A stretch of DNA of 64,000 bases. It comes from Vibrio chagasii. Lineage in GTDB: Bacteria; Pseudomonadota; Gammaproteobacteria; Enterobacterales; Vibrionaceae. The stretch is from positions 558,001 through 622,000 of the forward strand of contig CP090852.1 in NCBI GenBank assembly GCA_041879415.1. Direction: 5' to 3'. Positions within the stretch are counted from its first letter, which is position 1. Every line of letters starts with the position of its first letter. The translations under genes were made by a program, and so were the position numbers. The notes under the pieces are model-generated. The model had not been told where the DNA came from, did no database searches, and worked only from the letters and a program-made list of their open reading frames with translations. Below, one piece after another: positions 45,436 to 55,184 of the stretch.

Positions 45436-45515
45436 TTTGTCTCGACATCGAACAAGCTATGCAGACACACTGTTCTAATGAAGGGGGGTATCTCCCCCAA
45501 ACAGATGACAACTCG

Positions 45516-46691
45516 TCACACCGGCTGATTTTGAATGCGTGATTTACGTGCGCTAAATGCAAACAATAAGATAACGGCTAGCACAAAAGGTAGTACGTAA
45601 ATATTGAGGTTTTGCCAACCCACTGTCGATTCCAACCAACCAGAAAGCAATGCAGTCACTGTCACACAGCCAAATACAACAAACTCATTGAAAGCTTGCG
45701 CCTTCGCTTTGTTCTGGGGCTGATAAGATTGACTGAACAAACCAGTTGCCGCGATAAACATAAAGTTCCAGCCTACCCCGAGTAAAACCAGGGCTGCTCT
45801 AAAGTGCCAAATCGACTCACCATGGATGTTGATAGCAATACAGAAAACAAACAGTATCCCGCCAGCCAAAATCATCATTCTCGAACCAAATTTCTCAATC
45901 AGCGACCCAGTAAAGAAGGCAGGAACAAACATACCCAATACGTGCCACTCAATCACACCCGCCGCTTTGGTAAAGTCGAAACCACAGCCGATCATTGCCA
46001 ATGGTGTAGCCGTCATCAGAATGTTCATCACCGCATAGGCGACCATTGCAGCAAAGACGGCTCCAACAAAATTCGGTGCCTTCACGATTGCACTCAAAGG
46101 CTCAGATTTTGGTGCTTGGTGACTAAACGACACTTTAGGGAATTGAATGGTCTGTAAGATAACGAGGGCCAAAATGTTTAAGCCAATCAATGAAGCAAAA
46201 GCCCCAATGTAAAGACCATCTTGCGACCATTGCTGAGACATAATCGCTAAGTTAGGTCCGAGTACCGCAGCAAGAACACCACCAGCCATTGAAATCGAGA
46301 TTGCGCGGTGTCGTGCATTTTCATCACACACTTCAATAGCCGCGAAACGATAAAGCGTTCCGAAGCCAATACCGATACCTAATAAAAAGGTCGCAAAGCA
46401 GAACAGATAGAAGTTTTGTTGCAATAACGCATAAGTCGCTAGGCTCGCACCCGTAATTCCAACGATATTACCGATACTAAAGCCTCGCTTTCGGCCTAAC
46501 TTTCCTGAAATCAAAGAAGCAGGAATGGTGGCAGCCATCAATCCCAAAAACTGTAACGCGACTGGTAAAGTAATCATACTGGCACTGGGCGCAATCTGTT
46601 TTCCTATCAAGCCAATCACGGAAATCAGTAGGATATTCCCTGTCATTAATAAGGCCTGACACAGTGATAGTAGCCAAACATTTCTATTCAT
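45516..46691 (-). CDS. MFS transporter (sugar/multidrug-like, 12 helices)
   Basis: A ~391-residue major-facilitator protein. Motif A appears as PASLISGKLGRKRGFSIGN between helices 2 and 3, and a second half-motif as GSLIEKFGSRMMILAGG. The central cytosolic loop is short. The frame is open to 46742, but the ATG at 46691 has AGGA six bases before it and gives a compact N-terminus (NRNVWLLSLCQALLMTGN). Substrate unknown. It lies divergent from the LysR gene at 47221 across a MITE-like insertion, which may have separated a regulator and its target. Confidence 0.82.
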   Translation of the reverse strand: MNRNVWLLSLCQALLMTGNILLISVIGLIGKQIAPSASMITLPVALQFLGLMAATIPASLISGKLGRKRGFSIGNIVGITGASLATYALLQQNFYLFCFATFLLGIGIGFGTLYRFAAIEVCDENARHRAISISMAGGVLAAVLGPNLAIMSQQWSQDGLYIGAFASLIGLNILALVILQTIQFPKVSFSHQAPKSEPLSAIVKAPNFVGAVFAAMVAYAVMNILMTATPLAMIGCGFDFTKAAGVIEWHVLGMFVPAFFTGSLIEKFGSRMMILAGGILFVFCIAINIHGESIWHFRAALVLLGVGWNFMFIAATGLFSQSYQPQNKAKAQAFNEFVVFGCVTVTALLSGWLESTVGWQNLNIYVLPFVLAVILLFAFSARKSRIQNQPV

Positions 46692-46915
46692 CTTCGTTCC
46701 TAAATGTGAGCGCGGCTGATCACTAGACCAAATAACCAACAAAGTCTCAACACTTTGTTACAAAAAATGAAACTCACCTACTACCTATGTTTTGCTTTAA
46801 AGCCATCTCCTTTTCGATCTTCAACGATACCAAAGACGTCGCTTTCTATATTTTCAATTCCTTCTGAATTTGCAATTATCATAAACGGAGATAATAATAA
46901 ATTTTTGTTATTAAT

Positions 46916-47183
46916 TAGGGCGTGTTGATCTTTCGAGCTGATTTTTGCAGCGAGTTGCTGGGTATTTATACAAGGCAGAGGTTTTGATGTGTAGCTAGCC
47001 TACATGAAAAGCCGATAACGCAGTAGAAATGACCAGCAAACGCTGCCCAAAGGGTTCGGCTAAAAGCGTTTTACTCTTTGTTGAGGGGGATTTGCTTAGA
47101 ATGACTAGGCTACTTCCCCCTCGCCGCGATTAAAACGCTTTTATCTCGAACAAAACTTAACCACGAAAGGTCAACACGCCCTA
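46916..47183. mobile_element. MITE-like 268-bp element with ~20-bp terminal inverted repeats
   Basis: The ends are TAGGGCGTGTTGATCTTTCG (46916-46935) and CGAAAGGTCAACACGCCCTA (47164-47183), inverted repeats that differ at one base. TA dinucleotides lie at both outer ends, suggesting TA target duplication as with IS630/Tc1-like insertion. There is no transposase gene inside. The interior contains further palindromes: (C)TAAAAGCGTTTTA versus TAAAACGCTTTTA, and GAGGGGG versus CCCCCTC. Long minus frames through the element are shadows. The LysR start codon is 38 bases from its edge. Confidence 0.8.
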
Positions 47184-47220
47184 GCACTGTTTCAAAAAAC
47201 TTCGGTATTGAGAGGCGAGT

Positions 47221-48111
47221 ATGATTAATCCACTTTGGCTCAACACATTTAAGACTCTGGTAGAAGTCGGCCATTTCACCCAAACGGCTGAAAAGTTGTA
47301 CATGACTCAACCAGGTGTAAGCCAACACATCAAAAAACTTGAGCAAGCATGCGACTGTGAACTGCTCTCTCGAGAAAACAAGAGCTTCGAGCTGACCGAG
47401 CAAGGTCGGATTATGTATCGCTATGCGCTCAAACTAGAGAAAGACCAAGAAGACCTTTTCGAGTCGCTCAGTTTTGATAACCCTTACTCTGGGCAGTGTC
47501 ACCTATCTTGTTCAGGCTCACTTTCTTTGCGCTTATATCCCAAGCTTCTTGAACTGCAGCAGCAACACCCAGACCTAAGCATTAATCTAGAGGCTGCCCC
47601 GAATAGAAAGATATTGAATGACCTGCTGCAAGGCACGACCGATGTCGGCATCGTGAGACATTCACCGAACGACAGTTACTATCAAAGCCAAGTTATCGGC
47701 AAAGAAGCCTTGTGTCTTATCGTGCACCATAGCCATGCCGATCTTGAGATAACGCCACAAACACTGCACGAGATTGGTCTGATAGCTCACCCAGATTCTG
47801 CGCATTACCTCTCTTTGTACTTCGACCTGTGTGGTGATAAAGAGCTCGCGAACATCAACATTAATGAGATACCGAAATCAGGCTATATCAACCAACTTCA
47901 TCAGATACTGCTGCCTGTATCAAAAGGATTAGGGTTTACCGTGCTACCAGCTGGTGCCGTTGAAAATTTTGCTGAAAGAGATAAGTTGCACGTCGTGCCG
48001 CCAAAAGTAGAAGTTGAGGAAACGCTGTACTTAGTCCAAAAGAGAAACCGCAAGCTCCCTCATCGATACAATACCGTGATTGATTTAATCAAACAGAATG
48101 TCAGCAATTAA
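47221..48111 (+). CDS. LysR-family transcriptional regulator
   Basis: 296 residues. The N-terminal HTH (~3-60) reads WLNTFKTLVEVGHFTQTAEKLYMTQPGVSQHIKKLEQACDCELL. The C-terminal periplasmic-binding-protein-like effector domain (~90-290) carries GTTDVGIVRHSP and KGLGFTVLPAGAV. GAGG lies before the ATG. The presumed target would be the divergent MFS gene or an unlinked gene. Its own promoter may lie in or beyond the MITE-like element upstream. Confidence 0.94.
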   Translation: MINPLWLNTFKTLVEVGHFTQTAEKLYMTQPGVSQHIKKLEQACDCELLSRENKSFELTEQGRIMYRYALKLEKDQEDLFESLSFDNPYSGQCHLSCSGSLSLRLYPKLLELQQQHPDLSINLEAAPNRKILNDLLQGTTDVGIVRHSPNDSYYQSQVIGKEALCLIVHHSHADLEITPQTLHEIGLIAHPDSAHYLSLYFDLCGDKELANININEIPKSGYINQLHQILLPVSKGLGFTVLPAGAVENFAERDKLHVVPPKVEVEETLYLVQKRNRKLPHRYNTVIDLIKQNVSN

Positions 48112-48127
48112 GTTAGTACTCAGATAA

Positions 48128-48159
48128 AAAAGCCTTTAACCACGATAGTTAAAGGCTTT
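48128..48159. terminator. Bidirectional terminator between lysR and the hybrid kinase
   Basis: AAAGCCTTTAAC and GTTAAAGGCTTT are exact complements around a short loop, with A- and T-runs outside. It lies between convergent genes. Confidence 0.88.
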
Positions 48160-48182
48160 AACGACAAGAAACAGTTTTAATT

Positions 48183-51100
48183 CTATGGTTGTGAAGCGCT
48201 GAACACCTCGCTCGCACCTTCAAAATCGTAATTCTCTAGTAATCCCAGTACCTCTTTTAGGACACTCGAATCAGGGTGTTCAATGAGTAACTCCGAAACG
48301 TATTGCGTCGCATCGTTATCGTAAGCTTCGAGAAGAGACAACAGCTTAGAGATTTGCTTGGGATCTAACTCAGAAGAGTCCGATGTATCATCTGCACCTT
48401 TCTCTGCCGTGGCTGCGCATGGTTTACCAAAATCACGCTCGACCGCTTCAATCAACTCCCTTAAGCCAACTTCGCTTTGCTCAAGATCTTGCTCTACACA
48501 AGCCTTATTGTGAGCTCTGCTTTCAAAGTCACTGAGTAATTCAGCGAGCCTCTGCCCGCCAATTGAAGCCGACATACTTTTTAGAGTGTGTAGATTCCGC
48601 TCTAACGTTACCCACTCTTCTTGCGCTAGGTTATCGAACGCTTCCGATAGCATCGATGGGGCCCCTTGGCAGAATCTATCTAACACCTTATTTTGCAAGG
48701 CTGTATCGTTATTGGTGAGTTGCTCAAATCGAGCCTTTGAGAAAATCGATAGGTCAGAGTTATCAGAAACCGATTCATCAACCAGAGCAGGTTCTGGCGC
48801 TTTACCTTCAATCAACACCTCAGGCACGATGTATTTAGAGATCAAAGAAGTCGCTTTATCAATGATGATCGGCTTGTCCAAAAAGTCCGTTACGCCTGCG
48901 TCTCTTGCTCTTTGTTTCGCATCGGCAAACACGTTGGCCGACATCGCGATAATAGGCACAGTGGTATTAAATTCACGGATCAATCTTGTAGCCTCAAACC
49001 CATCCATGATTGGCATCTGTAGATCCATGAAGATCATGTCGTAGTTGTTGTTCTTTGCTAATGTCAGTGCCTCTTTGCCGTTTTCAGCAAGGTCGGCATC
49101 TAGCTTGGCTCGACTAAAGAAGGCTAACGCAAGATCTTGGTTAAGTTTATTATCCTCCACCAGCAGTATCTTCTGGCCTTTGAACTCTATCTGATAATCC
49201 AGTTGAAGCTCTTGTGCTTTGAATTGAGCTAACTCTTCATTTGTCGTTCGAGCAAAGGTTACAACGAAAGAAAACTCACTGCCTTGCCCAAACTCACTCT
49301 CAACCGTTATTTCGCTGCCCATTGCATTCACGAGCTTTTGGCTGATATTGAGCCCTAAACCTGTTCCACCAAATCGACGTGTCGTTGTGGTATCTGCTTG
49401 GCTAAATGCTTGAAATAGCTTATGAAGGTTGTCATCAGAAATGCCTATCCCGGTATCCGCAACGCAAACCTTCATCGTCAATTCACGCTCGTTTGAGTCA
49501 ACAATATCGACCGTCAAAGAAACACTGCCTTTTTCCGTAAACTTAATCGCGTTGCCAATAAGGTTAAGTATTACTTGGAACAACCTGAGTGGATCACCGA
49601 GTAAAGGAGTATCGAGTTCTGGGTCAATCGACATCGATAAGTTAAGCTGTTTTTCATCCGCTTTTGACTCCATCAGCTCAATGACATCTTTAAAAGTCGC
49701 CAAGGCATTAAATGGAATATTATCGATAAACAACTGACCCGCTTCGATCTTAGACAAGTCTAAAATATCGTTAATGATGCTTAACAGAGAGTGACCAGAA
49801 CGGTGCACTTTTTCAATATAGTTGCGGGCTGTAGGGTTAGTAATTTCCCCAATAGCTAAATAAGACAGACCAATAATCGCGTTCATTGGCGTTCTAATTT
49901 CGTGGCTCATGTTTGCTAAAAACTCTGATTTCGCCTGACTTGCGAGGTTTGCTCTCTCTTTCTCCTCAGCCAATTGCTCATTTAGACGTTTCATTTCAGA
50001 AATATCGAATGCCCAAAATAGCGTTGCAATTTCACCGTCAAGCTCAAACAAGTAGTAGCTAACAAGTGCGACAAAACGAGTGCCATCTGACTTCCTAAGC
50101 ACTAACTCTTTGTTCACGACTTTTCCGTTCAGCTTGAGCTCTTTATGAATGTCATCACGAACCTCGAGAGAATCATGAATAGCAATCACATCGATAGACG
50201 AGAGTTCCTTATTTTCAACACCAAACAAGCGCTTTGCTGTGTCATTGGCATAACGAACCTGTTCCTCAAAAACCACTGCTGCTGCAATTGGAGAGCTATT
50301 AAGCATGCTATAGAGTTGGTCTTGGGCCTTTTTTAGTGCCTCTGTCGCTTCATTGGCAATACTAATCTGCTTAGCAAGTTTTCGGTTCCAAAAAACAATC
50401 AGTAAAACAATCACTAATGAAAAGGCAGAGATGGTGTAAACCAATTCGTAATCGACCCTTTCTATCGCTTTAGGTGCAGCCCACTTCGCTGAGATCTTTT
50501 GATGTTCTTCAGCGGAGAGCTTATCAATGGCTTTATTCAAAATAGAATAAAGCAGGGGCTCAGATTTAGTCACATGAAAGGTTGGTGATAGGTAAAAGTC
50601 CAGCCGCCCGATAATCCCAATGTCTCGGTGACCATATGAATCAATGAGATAGTTCAAGACGTCAACCGTATCGATCATTCCATCCAGGCTCTGATCATCA
50701 AGTAGGTTCAAGCCTTCAGCGGTTGAGTCAACAAAAACCCACTCGACGTTTGGATACTTCTCTACTATTGCCTCAGTATTCGCCGCATTTTTTAGGATAC
50801 CGATTTTCCACCCAGTCGCTTCCTCAAGCACTAAGCTGCTCACCTCGCGTCTTGATGCAAGTGCCAAGCGGCTCGAGAATAGGCTATTTGCCGCTTTGAC
50901 ATTCTCTCCCAAGGAGCGATTTTCTTGCGCCGCAGAGACAAGTTCTACTTCTTGATGATCAACCAAACTTCGAGTTTCAGACCAATTCGCTACGTCAACA
51001 TGCTCAATATTTAAGCCGGTTTTCTGCTCGATGAGTTTCAGGTAATCATCTATCATACCGATGTACTCACCAGTACTAGAGACTGCCTCATACGGAAGTG

Positions 51101-53117
51101 AATTAGGGTCGATACCGATACGCACCGTTGGGTTGTTTTTAAGCCACTCCCTCTCCTCTTCGCTTAAATTTAAGATCTCACCTGTTAAGTTATTGGCTTG
51201 ATATATATCGGCAATGTATCGCTTAGCCGGTTCACCAAATGAATTAAACTGCTCTATATCTGGAAAGTAGACATGATTTCGCTCTAACGTTTTTGTATCA
51301 AAGTAAAAGGTCATTGAGCCGGAGTTAATAATGCCGCCTTTGGTGCGGTAGCTGGCCACTTTAGTTACTGATGCAAAATGAGAGGTGTTTCTTTTCTCCC
51401 CATGCTCATCGACAAGATTACCGATATACCAAGCCTTAATTGGACGATTGTTGTTATCAGCTTGGGCAGTGATCACCTGAAAAGAACTATCCGTGTCAAA
51501 CACTTTAAAGAGTTCAGACAAATCATCAAAACGGTCATTTACGATAAAATAAGCGGAAATTTGAGCAATGATACTCGCTTTCTTTAGAACCTGGCTTAAG
51601 TCGCTCTGGATATGGGTCTCAATGATTTGACTCAAACCATCATCGACTTGTTTGAGGTTGGCTACTGCCGCGTTAAAGCGATCTCTCAGCTCTTCACTCT
51701 TAAAATCGACATAGATTGGATACTCAACTTGCTGTTCGTCGTGCAATCGAAGCTCTGACATTTCAATAAAGCGAGTATTAGTAATAAACCACTCCAGTAC
51801 TCGCCTCTCAACCATCAATATATCGACGGTTTGTGCTCTTAGCTGCGCAAAAGCTGCCTCTAAACTGCCGATGTCTTCAACTCGCTCGATATCAATCTCT
51901 TGAGAAAGCATCTCTATTGAGTTTTTGATTGGTGAGGTGTCATCAAACAACAGTGCGCCCAGAGATAAGCCTTTTTGTGATTTGAGGTTGAGTTGGCGCC
52001 TCGCTAGTGACACAGGGACAAATTCAACATTAATGACAGAATCACTTAGAAAGTGAGCATCGGGGTCGTCAGCCTGAACACCGGAAACAAAAGCGATCGA
52101 GTTATTATTATCGATAGCCTTTCGCGCAGCACTTGGCGGCAAAGTGACAACGTCACCCAGTTTATAACCCATATCATTTAAAGCACGTTGTATGATGTCA
52201 TGCTCTAAGCCAACAGAAGTGCTATCCGGGTACATATAAGGCGGGTTACCAAAGCCAAATACCCCTTTAAGTGGAACTCGATAAGGAGACGCATCTAGCC
52301 ATTTAGATAAAATCTGGTTCTCTTTGCGAAAATCAAAGGTTTTGATCTGTTTGTTGATTAACGTCAGTAGCTCCACATCATCAGTTCGTACTACCATAGT
52401 CGCCTGAATTCTCTTCCAGTGCTCTAATACGTAATTAATCGTTAAATCATGAACACCGACTTTTTTTGCCAAGTCCATCGTCGTGATAGGCTCCGCGACA
52501 ATGCCTTCTACCTCACCTTCCCCTAGAGCCCTCACCGCATCAATCACGTTGTCAAAATCAACTCGTTCAATAGAGCTAAGTTGAACGCCTGCTTTTTTTA
52601 AGTCTATGTTTTCATTGACCATAGCAATGCGTCGTTTATGATTTTGGTCTAAGTTAGTGTCGATTTTATTGTCGATGGGAGCAATCACAGCAACCTGATA
52701 AGGGATATACGGGTCACTCGCGAGAAAGCGCCCTCCATCACTAGGATCAAACTGTTGGAATGGGAAAACATCGCCTCGCCCATCGAGCAGTGCAGCTTTG
52801 GCTTCACTTCGAGAGCTGACGCTTATAAATCTCACATGAACGCCAAACCGCTCTTCAAGATCCTGTGTCCAGTCTTTAACAATACCAGAGACTTTTCCGT
52901 CATCATCAAGGAAGGAATATGGGTAATGGTTAGCAAGAGCAATGAAAGTCACCGTTGGCTTATTGTCTAACCATAGGTCTAGATCGGCATCAGTCACTTC
53001 AGAGGCATAAGCACTGCCAACAAACAACAGCCCTGACAGCAACCAGACCGAGAATGATATCACTGAACTTTTTAGCCTCAACATGAAAGCACTACATCTA
53101 TTGAAGAGATTACTCAT
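48183..53117 (-). CDS. Very large BvgS-like hybrid sensor histidine kinase (SBP x3-PAS-HisKA-HATPase-REC-Hpt)
   Basis: 1644 residues. A signal peptide (~1-38) is followed by three periplasmic substrate-binding (SBP_bac_3-like) domains at ~50-275, ~285-505 and ~665-885, with a dCache-like spacer at ~505-655. A transmembrane helix (~895-915), PAS (~940-1050), HisKA with H1072 in SHEIRTPMN, an HATPase (GTGLGLNISQKLV), a receiver with D1365 in MDLQMP, and an Hpt with H1510 in LHTLKSM complete it. It should run a full phosphorelay in cis. Its ATG overlaps the stop of the HD-GYP gene by 8 bases. Most BvgS-like kinases have one or two SBP domains, so three is unusual. Confidence 0.92.
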   Translation of the reverse strand: MSNLFNRCSAFMLRLKSSVISFSVWLLSGLLFVGSAYASEVTDADLDLWLDNKPTVTFIALANHYPYSFLDDDGKVSGIVKDWTQDLEERFGVHVRFISVSSRSEAKAALLDGRGDVFPFQQFDPSDGGRFLASDPYIPYQVAVIAPIDNKIDTNLDQNHKRRIAMVNENIDLKKAGVQLSSIERVDFDNVIDAVRALGEGEVEGIVAEPITTMDLAKKVGVHDLTINYVLEHWKRIQATMVVRTDDVELLTLINKQIKTFDFRKENQILSKWLDASPYRVPLKGVFGFGNPPYMYPDSTSVGLEHDIIQRALNDMGYKLGDVVTLPPSAARKAIDNNNSIAFVSGVQADDPDAHFLSDSVINVEFVPVSLARRQLNLKSQKGLSLGALLFDDTSPIKNSIEMLSQEIDIERVEDIGSLEAAFAQLRAQTVDILMVERRVLEWFITNTRFIEMSELRLHDEQQVEYPIYVDFKSEELRDRFNAAVANLKQVDDGLSQIIETHIQSDLSQVLKKASIIAQISAYFIVNDRFDDLSELFKVFDTDSSFQVITAQADNNNRPIKAWYIGNLVDEHGEKRNTSHFASVTKVASYRTKGGIINSGSMTFYFDTKTLERNHVYFPDIEQFNSFGEPAKRYIADIYQANNLTGEILNLSEEEREWLKNNPTVRIGIDPNSLPYEAVSSTGEYIGMIDDYLKLIEQKTGLNIEHVDVANWSETRSLVDHQEVELVSAAQENRSLGENVKAANSLFSSRLALASRREVSSLVLEEATGWKIGILKNAANTEAIVEKYPNVEWVFVDSTAEGLNLLDDQSLDGMIDTVDVLNYLIDSYGHRDIGIIGRLDFYLSPTFHVTKSEPLLYSILNKAIDKLSAEEHQKISAKWAAPKAIERVDYELVYTISAFSLVIVLLIVFWNRKLAKQISIANEATEALKKAQDQLYSMLNSSPIAAAVVFEEQVRYANDTAKRLFGVENKELSSIDVIAIHDSLEVRDDIHKELKLNGKVVNKELVLRKSDGTRFVALVSYYLFELDGEIATLFWAFDISEMKRLNEQLAEEKERANLASQAKSEFLANMSHEIRTPMNAIIGLSYLAIGEITNPTARNYIEKVHRSGHSLLSIINDILDLSKIEAGQLFIDNIPFNALATFKDVIELMESKADEKQLNLSMSIDPELDTPLLGDPLRLFQVILNLIGNAIKFTEKGSVSLTVDIVDSNERELTMKVCVADTGIGISDDNLHKLFQAFSQADTTTTRRFGGTGLGLNISQKLVNAMGSEITVESEFGQGSEFSFVVTFARTTNEELAQFKAQELQLDYQIEFKGQKILLVEDNKLNQDLALAFFSRAKLDADLAENGKEALTLAKNNNYDMIFMDLQMPIMDGFEATRLIREFNTTVPIIAMSANVFADAKQRARDAGVTDFLDKPIIIDKATSLISKYIVPEVLIEGKAPEPALVDESVSDNSDLSIFSKARFEQLTNNDTALQNKVLDRFCQGAPSMLSEAFDNLAQEEWVTLERNLHTLKSMSASIGGQRLAELLSDFESRAHNKACVEQDLEQSEVGLRELIEAVERDFGKPCAATAEKGADDTSDSSELDPKQISKLLSLLEAYDNDATQYVSELLIEHPDSSVLKEVLGLLENYDFEGASEVFSASQP

Positions 53118-54135
53118 CTTTGAATTTTTCTTTAATCGCTAAGATCTTAGGTAGGTTTTCAAACAGTAACTCAACGATTCTAGGGTCGAAGTGTTTGCCC
53201 TTTTGCTCTTCAAACAAGGCCAGCGCTTCATCCACGCTCCAAGCCTTTTTATAAGGTCTCTCAGCAGTTAAGGCATCAAACACATCCGCTACCGCGGCGA
53301 TGCGCCCTACCAGAGGGATCTCCTCACCAGCGATCTGATTTGGGTAGCCGCTGCCATCCCACTTTTCGTGATGATACTGCGCGACTTGAATCGCCATTCG
53401 CATCAATTTGGAGTCACTTTGCCTGCCGAGTATCTCAACACCGTATTCGACGTGCTTTTGCATGGTTGCCCATTCGTCAGCATCCAACTTACCTGGCTTG
53501 AGCAGCACGCTGTCAGGGATACCAATCTTACCAATGTCGTGCATCGGCGCTGCGTCTCTTAGGGTCTCGGCATCTTCGTCTGTCATACCCAATGCCTTCG
53601 CCAATATTTCACAATAGTGGCTCATGCGCATAACGTGCATGCCCGTTTCGTTATCTTTAAACTCCGCTGCTCGCCCGAGGATATTAAGAGTTTCCAACTT
53701 GCCTAAATTAATCTCTTGGGTCTTCTCTTTCACTTGACTAAACAACGCTCGCTGTTGGTCATACAAAGCGATGTGAGTCTTCACACGTTGCAGTGCGATT
53801 TCAGGAGTAATCGGCTTGGTCAGGTAATCAACAGCCCCTAGAGATAGCCCTTTAACCTCGGCTTCAGGGTCTATTTTGGCGGTCACAAAGATAATGGGAA
53901 TATGCGCGGTATTCGGCTGCGCCTTTAGTTGTCGACACACTTCATATCCGTCAATATCAGGCATCATGATATCGAGGAGAATGAGGTCTGGCTGAGGAAC
54001 CATCTTAGCTATTTTGATACCGATGGTGCCGTTGATCGCGACCTTAACTTGATAGGTATCTTTGAGTATCGCCGTTAACACATCCAAATTGCTTGGGGTG
54101 TCATCTACTACTAACACTATTGGTTTACGACTCAT
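53110..54135 (-). CDS. Response regulator with HD-GYP phosphodiesterase domain (RpfG-like)
   Basis: 341 residues. Receiver domain (~5-120: LVVDDTPSNLDVL, phospho-acceptor Asp in ILLDIMMPDIDG, TAKIDPEAEVKGLSLGAVDYLTKPI). A coiled helix leads into an HD-GYP domain (~150-330) with HDIGKIGIPD and the HHEKWDGSGYPN (HHExxDGxGYP) signature, so it should hydrolyse c-di-GMP to GMP. It is the first gene of a two-gene operon with the hybrid kinase, and the kinase's terminal Hpt could phosphorylate its receiver. Together they would link a periplasmic ligand to c-di-GMP degradation. Confidence 0.95.
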   Translation of the reverse strand: MSRKPIVLVVDDTPSNLDVLTAILKDTYQVKVAINGTIGIKIAKMVPQPDLILLDIMMPDIDGYEVCRQLKAQPNTAHIPIIFVTAKIDPEAEVKGLSLGAVDYLTKPITPEIALQRVKTHIALYDQQRALFSQVKEKTQEINLGKLETLNILGRAAEFKDNETGMHVMRMSHYCEILAKALGMTDEDAETLRDAAPMHDIGKIGIPDSVLLKPGKLDADEWATMQKHVEYGVEILGRQSDSKLMRMAIQVAQYHHEKWDGSGYPNQIAGEEIPLVGRIAAVADVFDALTAERPYKKAWSVDEALALFEEQKGKHFDPRIVELLFENLPKILAIKEKFKDE

Positions 54136-54361
54136 TGATACCTCGTATAAAAATCAAACAGTTATAACCCTAGTGTAGAACGTTTTTGGAATGCAAGGCA
54201 CAAAAAATGGCAAATGATTTTAAAAAGTGAAGAGCAGATCTTCGAGTGACATCAAACTATCACTCTGGGTAAAACAACACGTCAATATTACGTCGATTAA
54301 GTCGTTATAATTCATAGAGAAACCATAAATATGACCTTGCAACTTAGGTTACTTACCTAAA

Positions 54362-54391
54362 AAAAAGAGCTCCTCATATGGAGCTCTTTTA
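54362..54391. terminator. Intrinsic terminator between the HD-GYP promoter region and vctC
   Basis: AAAAGAGCTCC and GGAGCTCTTTT are exact complements with a six-base loop, T-rich on both sides. It follows vctC on the minus strand. Confidence 0.85.
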
Positions 54392-54407
54392 GCTTGCTAT
54401 AGACTGA

Positions 54408-55172
54408 CTAACGACCTGAGTAGTACATACAAACTCGGACGCCATCGAACTCACGAATCTCAAATGGGATCTCGTAGATCGATTCCATCACTGACTTTTC
54501 TACTACCTCAGAAACCTTACCTGACTTCACTACTTGGCCTTTTTTCATCGCTACGATGTTGTCTGAGTAGCAAGAGGCAAAGTTGATGTCGTGAATCACA
54601 ATAACGATCGCTTTATTGAACTCATGCGCCAAGCGACGAAGCGTCTGCATGATCTCAACAGAGTGCTTGATATCTAGGTTATTGAGCGGCTCGTCCAAGA
54701 AAACGTAGTCCGTATCTTGTGCAACAACCATTGCAATGAACGCCATTTGACGCTGACCACCACTGAGCTCATCAAGGTATTTGTTTTGAATATCAGTAAT
54801 ACCTAAATGCTCTAGTGCTGTATCAACAATCTTGTTGTCTTCGTCTTTCAAGCGGCCTTGCGAATGCGGAAAGCGACCAAAGCAAACCAATTCACGAATC
54901 GTAAATCGCATGTTGATGTTGTTTGACTGTCTGAGTACCGCCAGGTGCTTTGCTAGCTCTTTGGTATCCCACTCAGCAAGCAGTTTGTCGCCAATAAGCA
55001 CTTCACCGGCATCACTTTCTGTTAAACGGCTGGCCATTGAAAGCAGTGTACTTTTACCCGCACCGTTTGGGCCAATAATAGAAGTCACTTCCCCTTTTGG
55101 GAACATAGCGCTGGCATCATCAACAACCAGTGATTTGCCATACTTCTTACTTAAACCTGTTAATTTAATCAC
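54408..55172 (-). CDS. vctC: Catechol-siderophore ABC transporter ATPase (VctC type)
   Basis: 254 residues. Walker A GPNGAGKST, signature LSGGQRQMAF, Walker B VFLDEPLNNLD, switch His in VIHDINFAS. It has the FepC/CeuD/VctC pattern (TIRELVCFGRFPHSQGR). It is the last gene of a minus-strand operon in the same order as V. cholerae vctPDGC: binding protein, permease, permease, ATPase. It would power uptake of ferric catechol siderophores such as vibriobactin or enterobactin. Confidence 0.93.
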   Translation of the reverse strand: MIKLTGLSKKYGKSLVVDDASAMFPKGEVTSIIGPNGAGKSTLLSMASRLTESDAGEVLIGDKLLAEWDTKELAKHLAVLRQSNNINMRFTIRELVCFGRFPHSQGRLKDEDNKIVDTALEHLGITDIQNKYLDELSGGQRQMAFIAMVVAQDTDYVFLDEPLNNLDIKHSVEIMQTLRRLAHEFNKAIVIVIHDINFASCYSDNIVAMKKGQVVKSGKVSEVVEKSVMESIYEIPFEIREFDGVRVCMYYSGR

Positions 55173-55184
55173 TACTTACTACCT

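Noticed and set aside
47110..47403. Minus-strand ORF spanning the MITE-like element and the LysR start
   Set aside because: It crosses the element boundary into a clear LysR HTH on the other strand; a chance frame.
51378..51587. Plus-strand ORF inside the hybrid kinase gene
   Set aside because: Antisense to a well-supported 1644-residue frame; no independent coding evidence.
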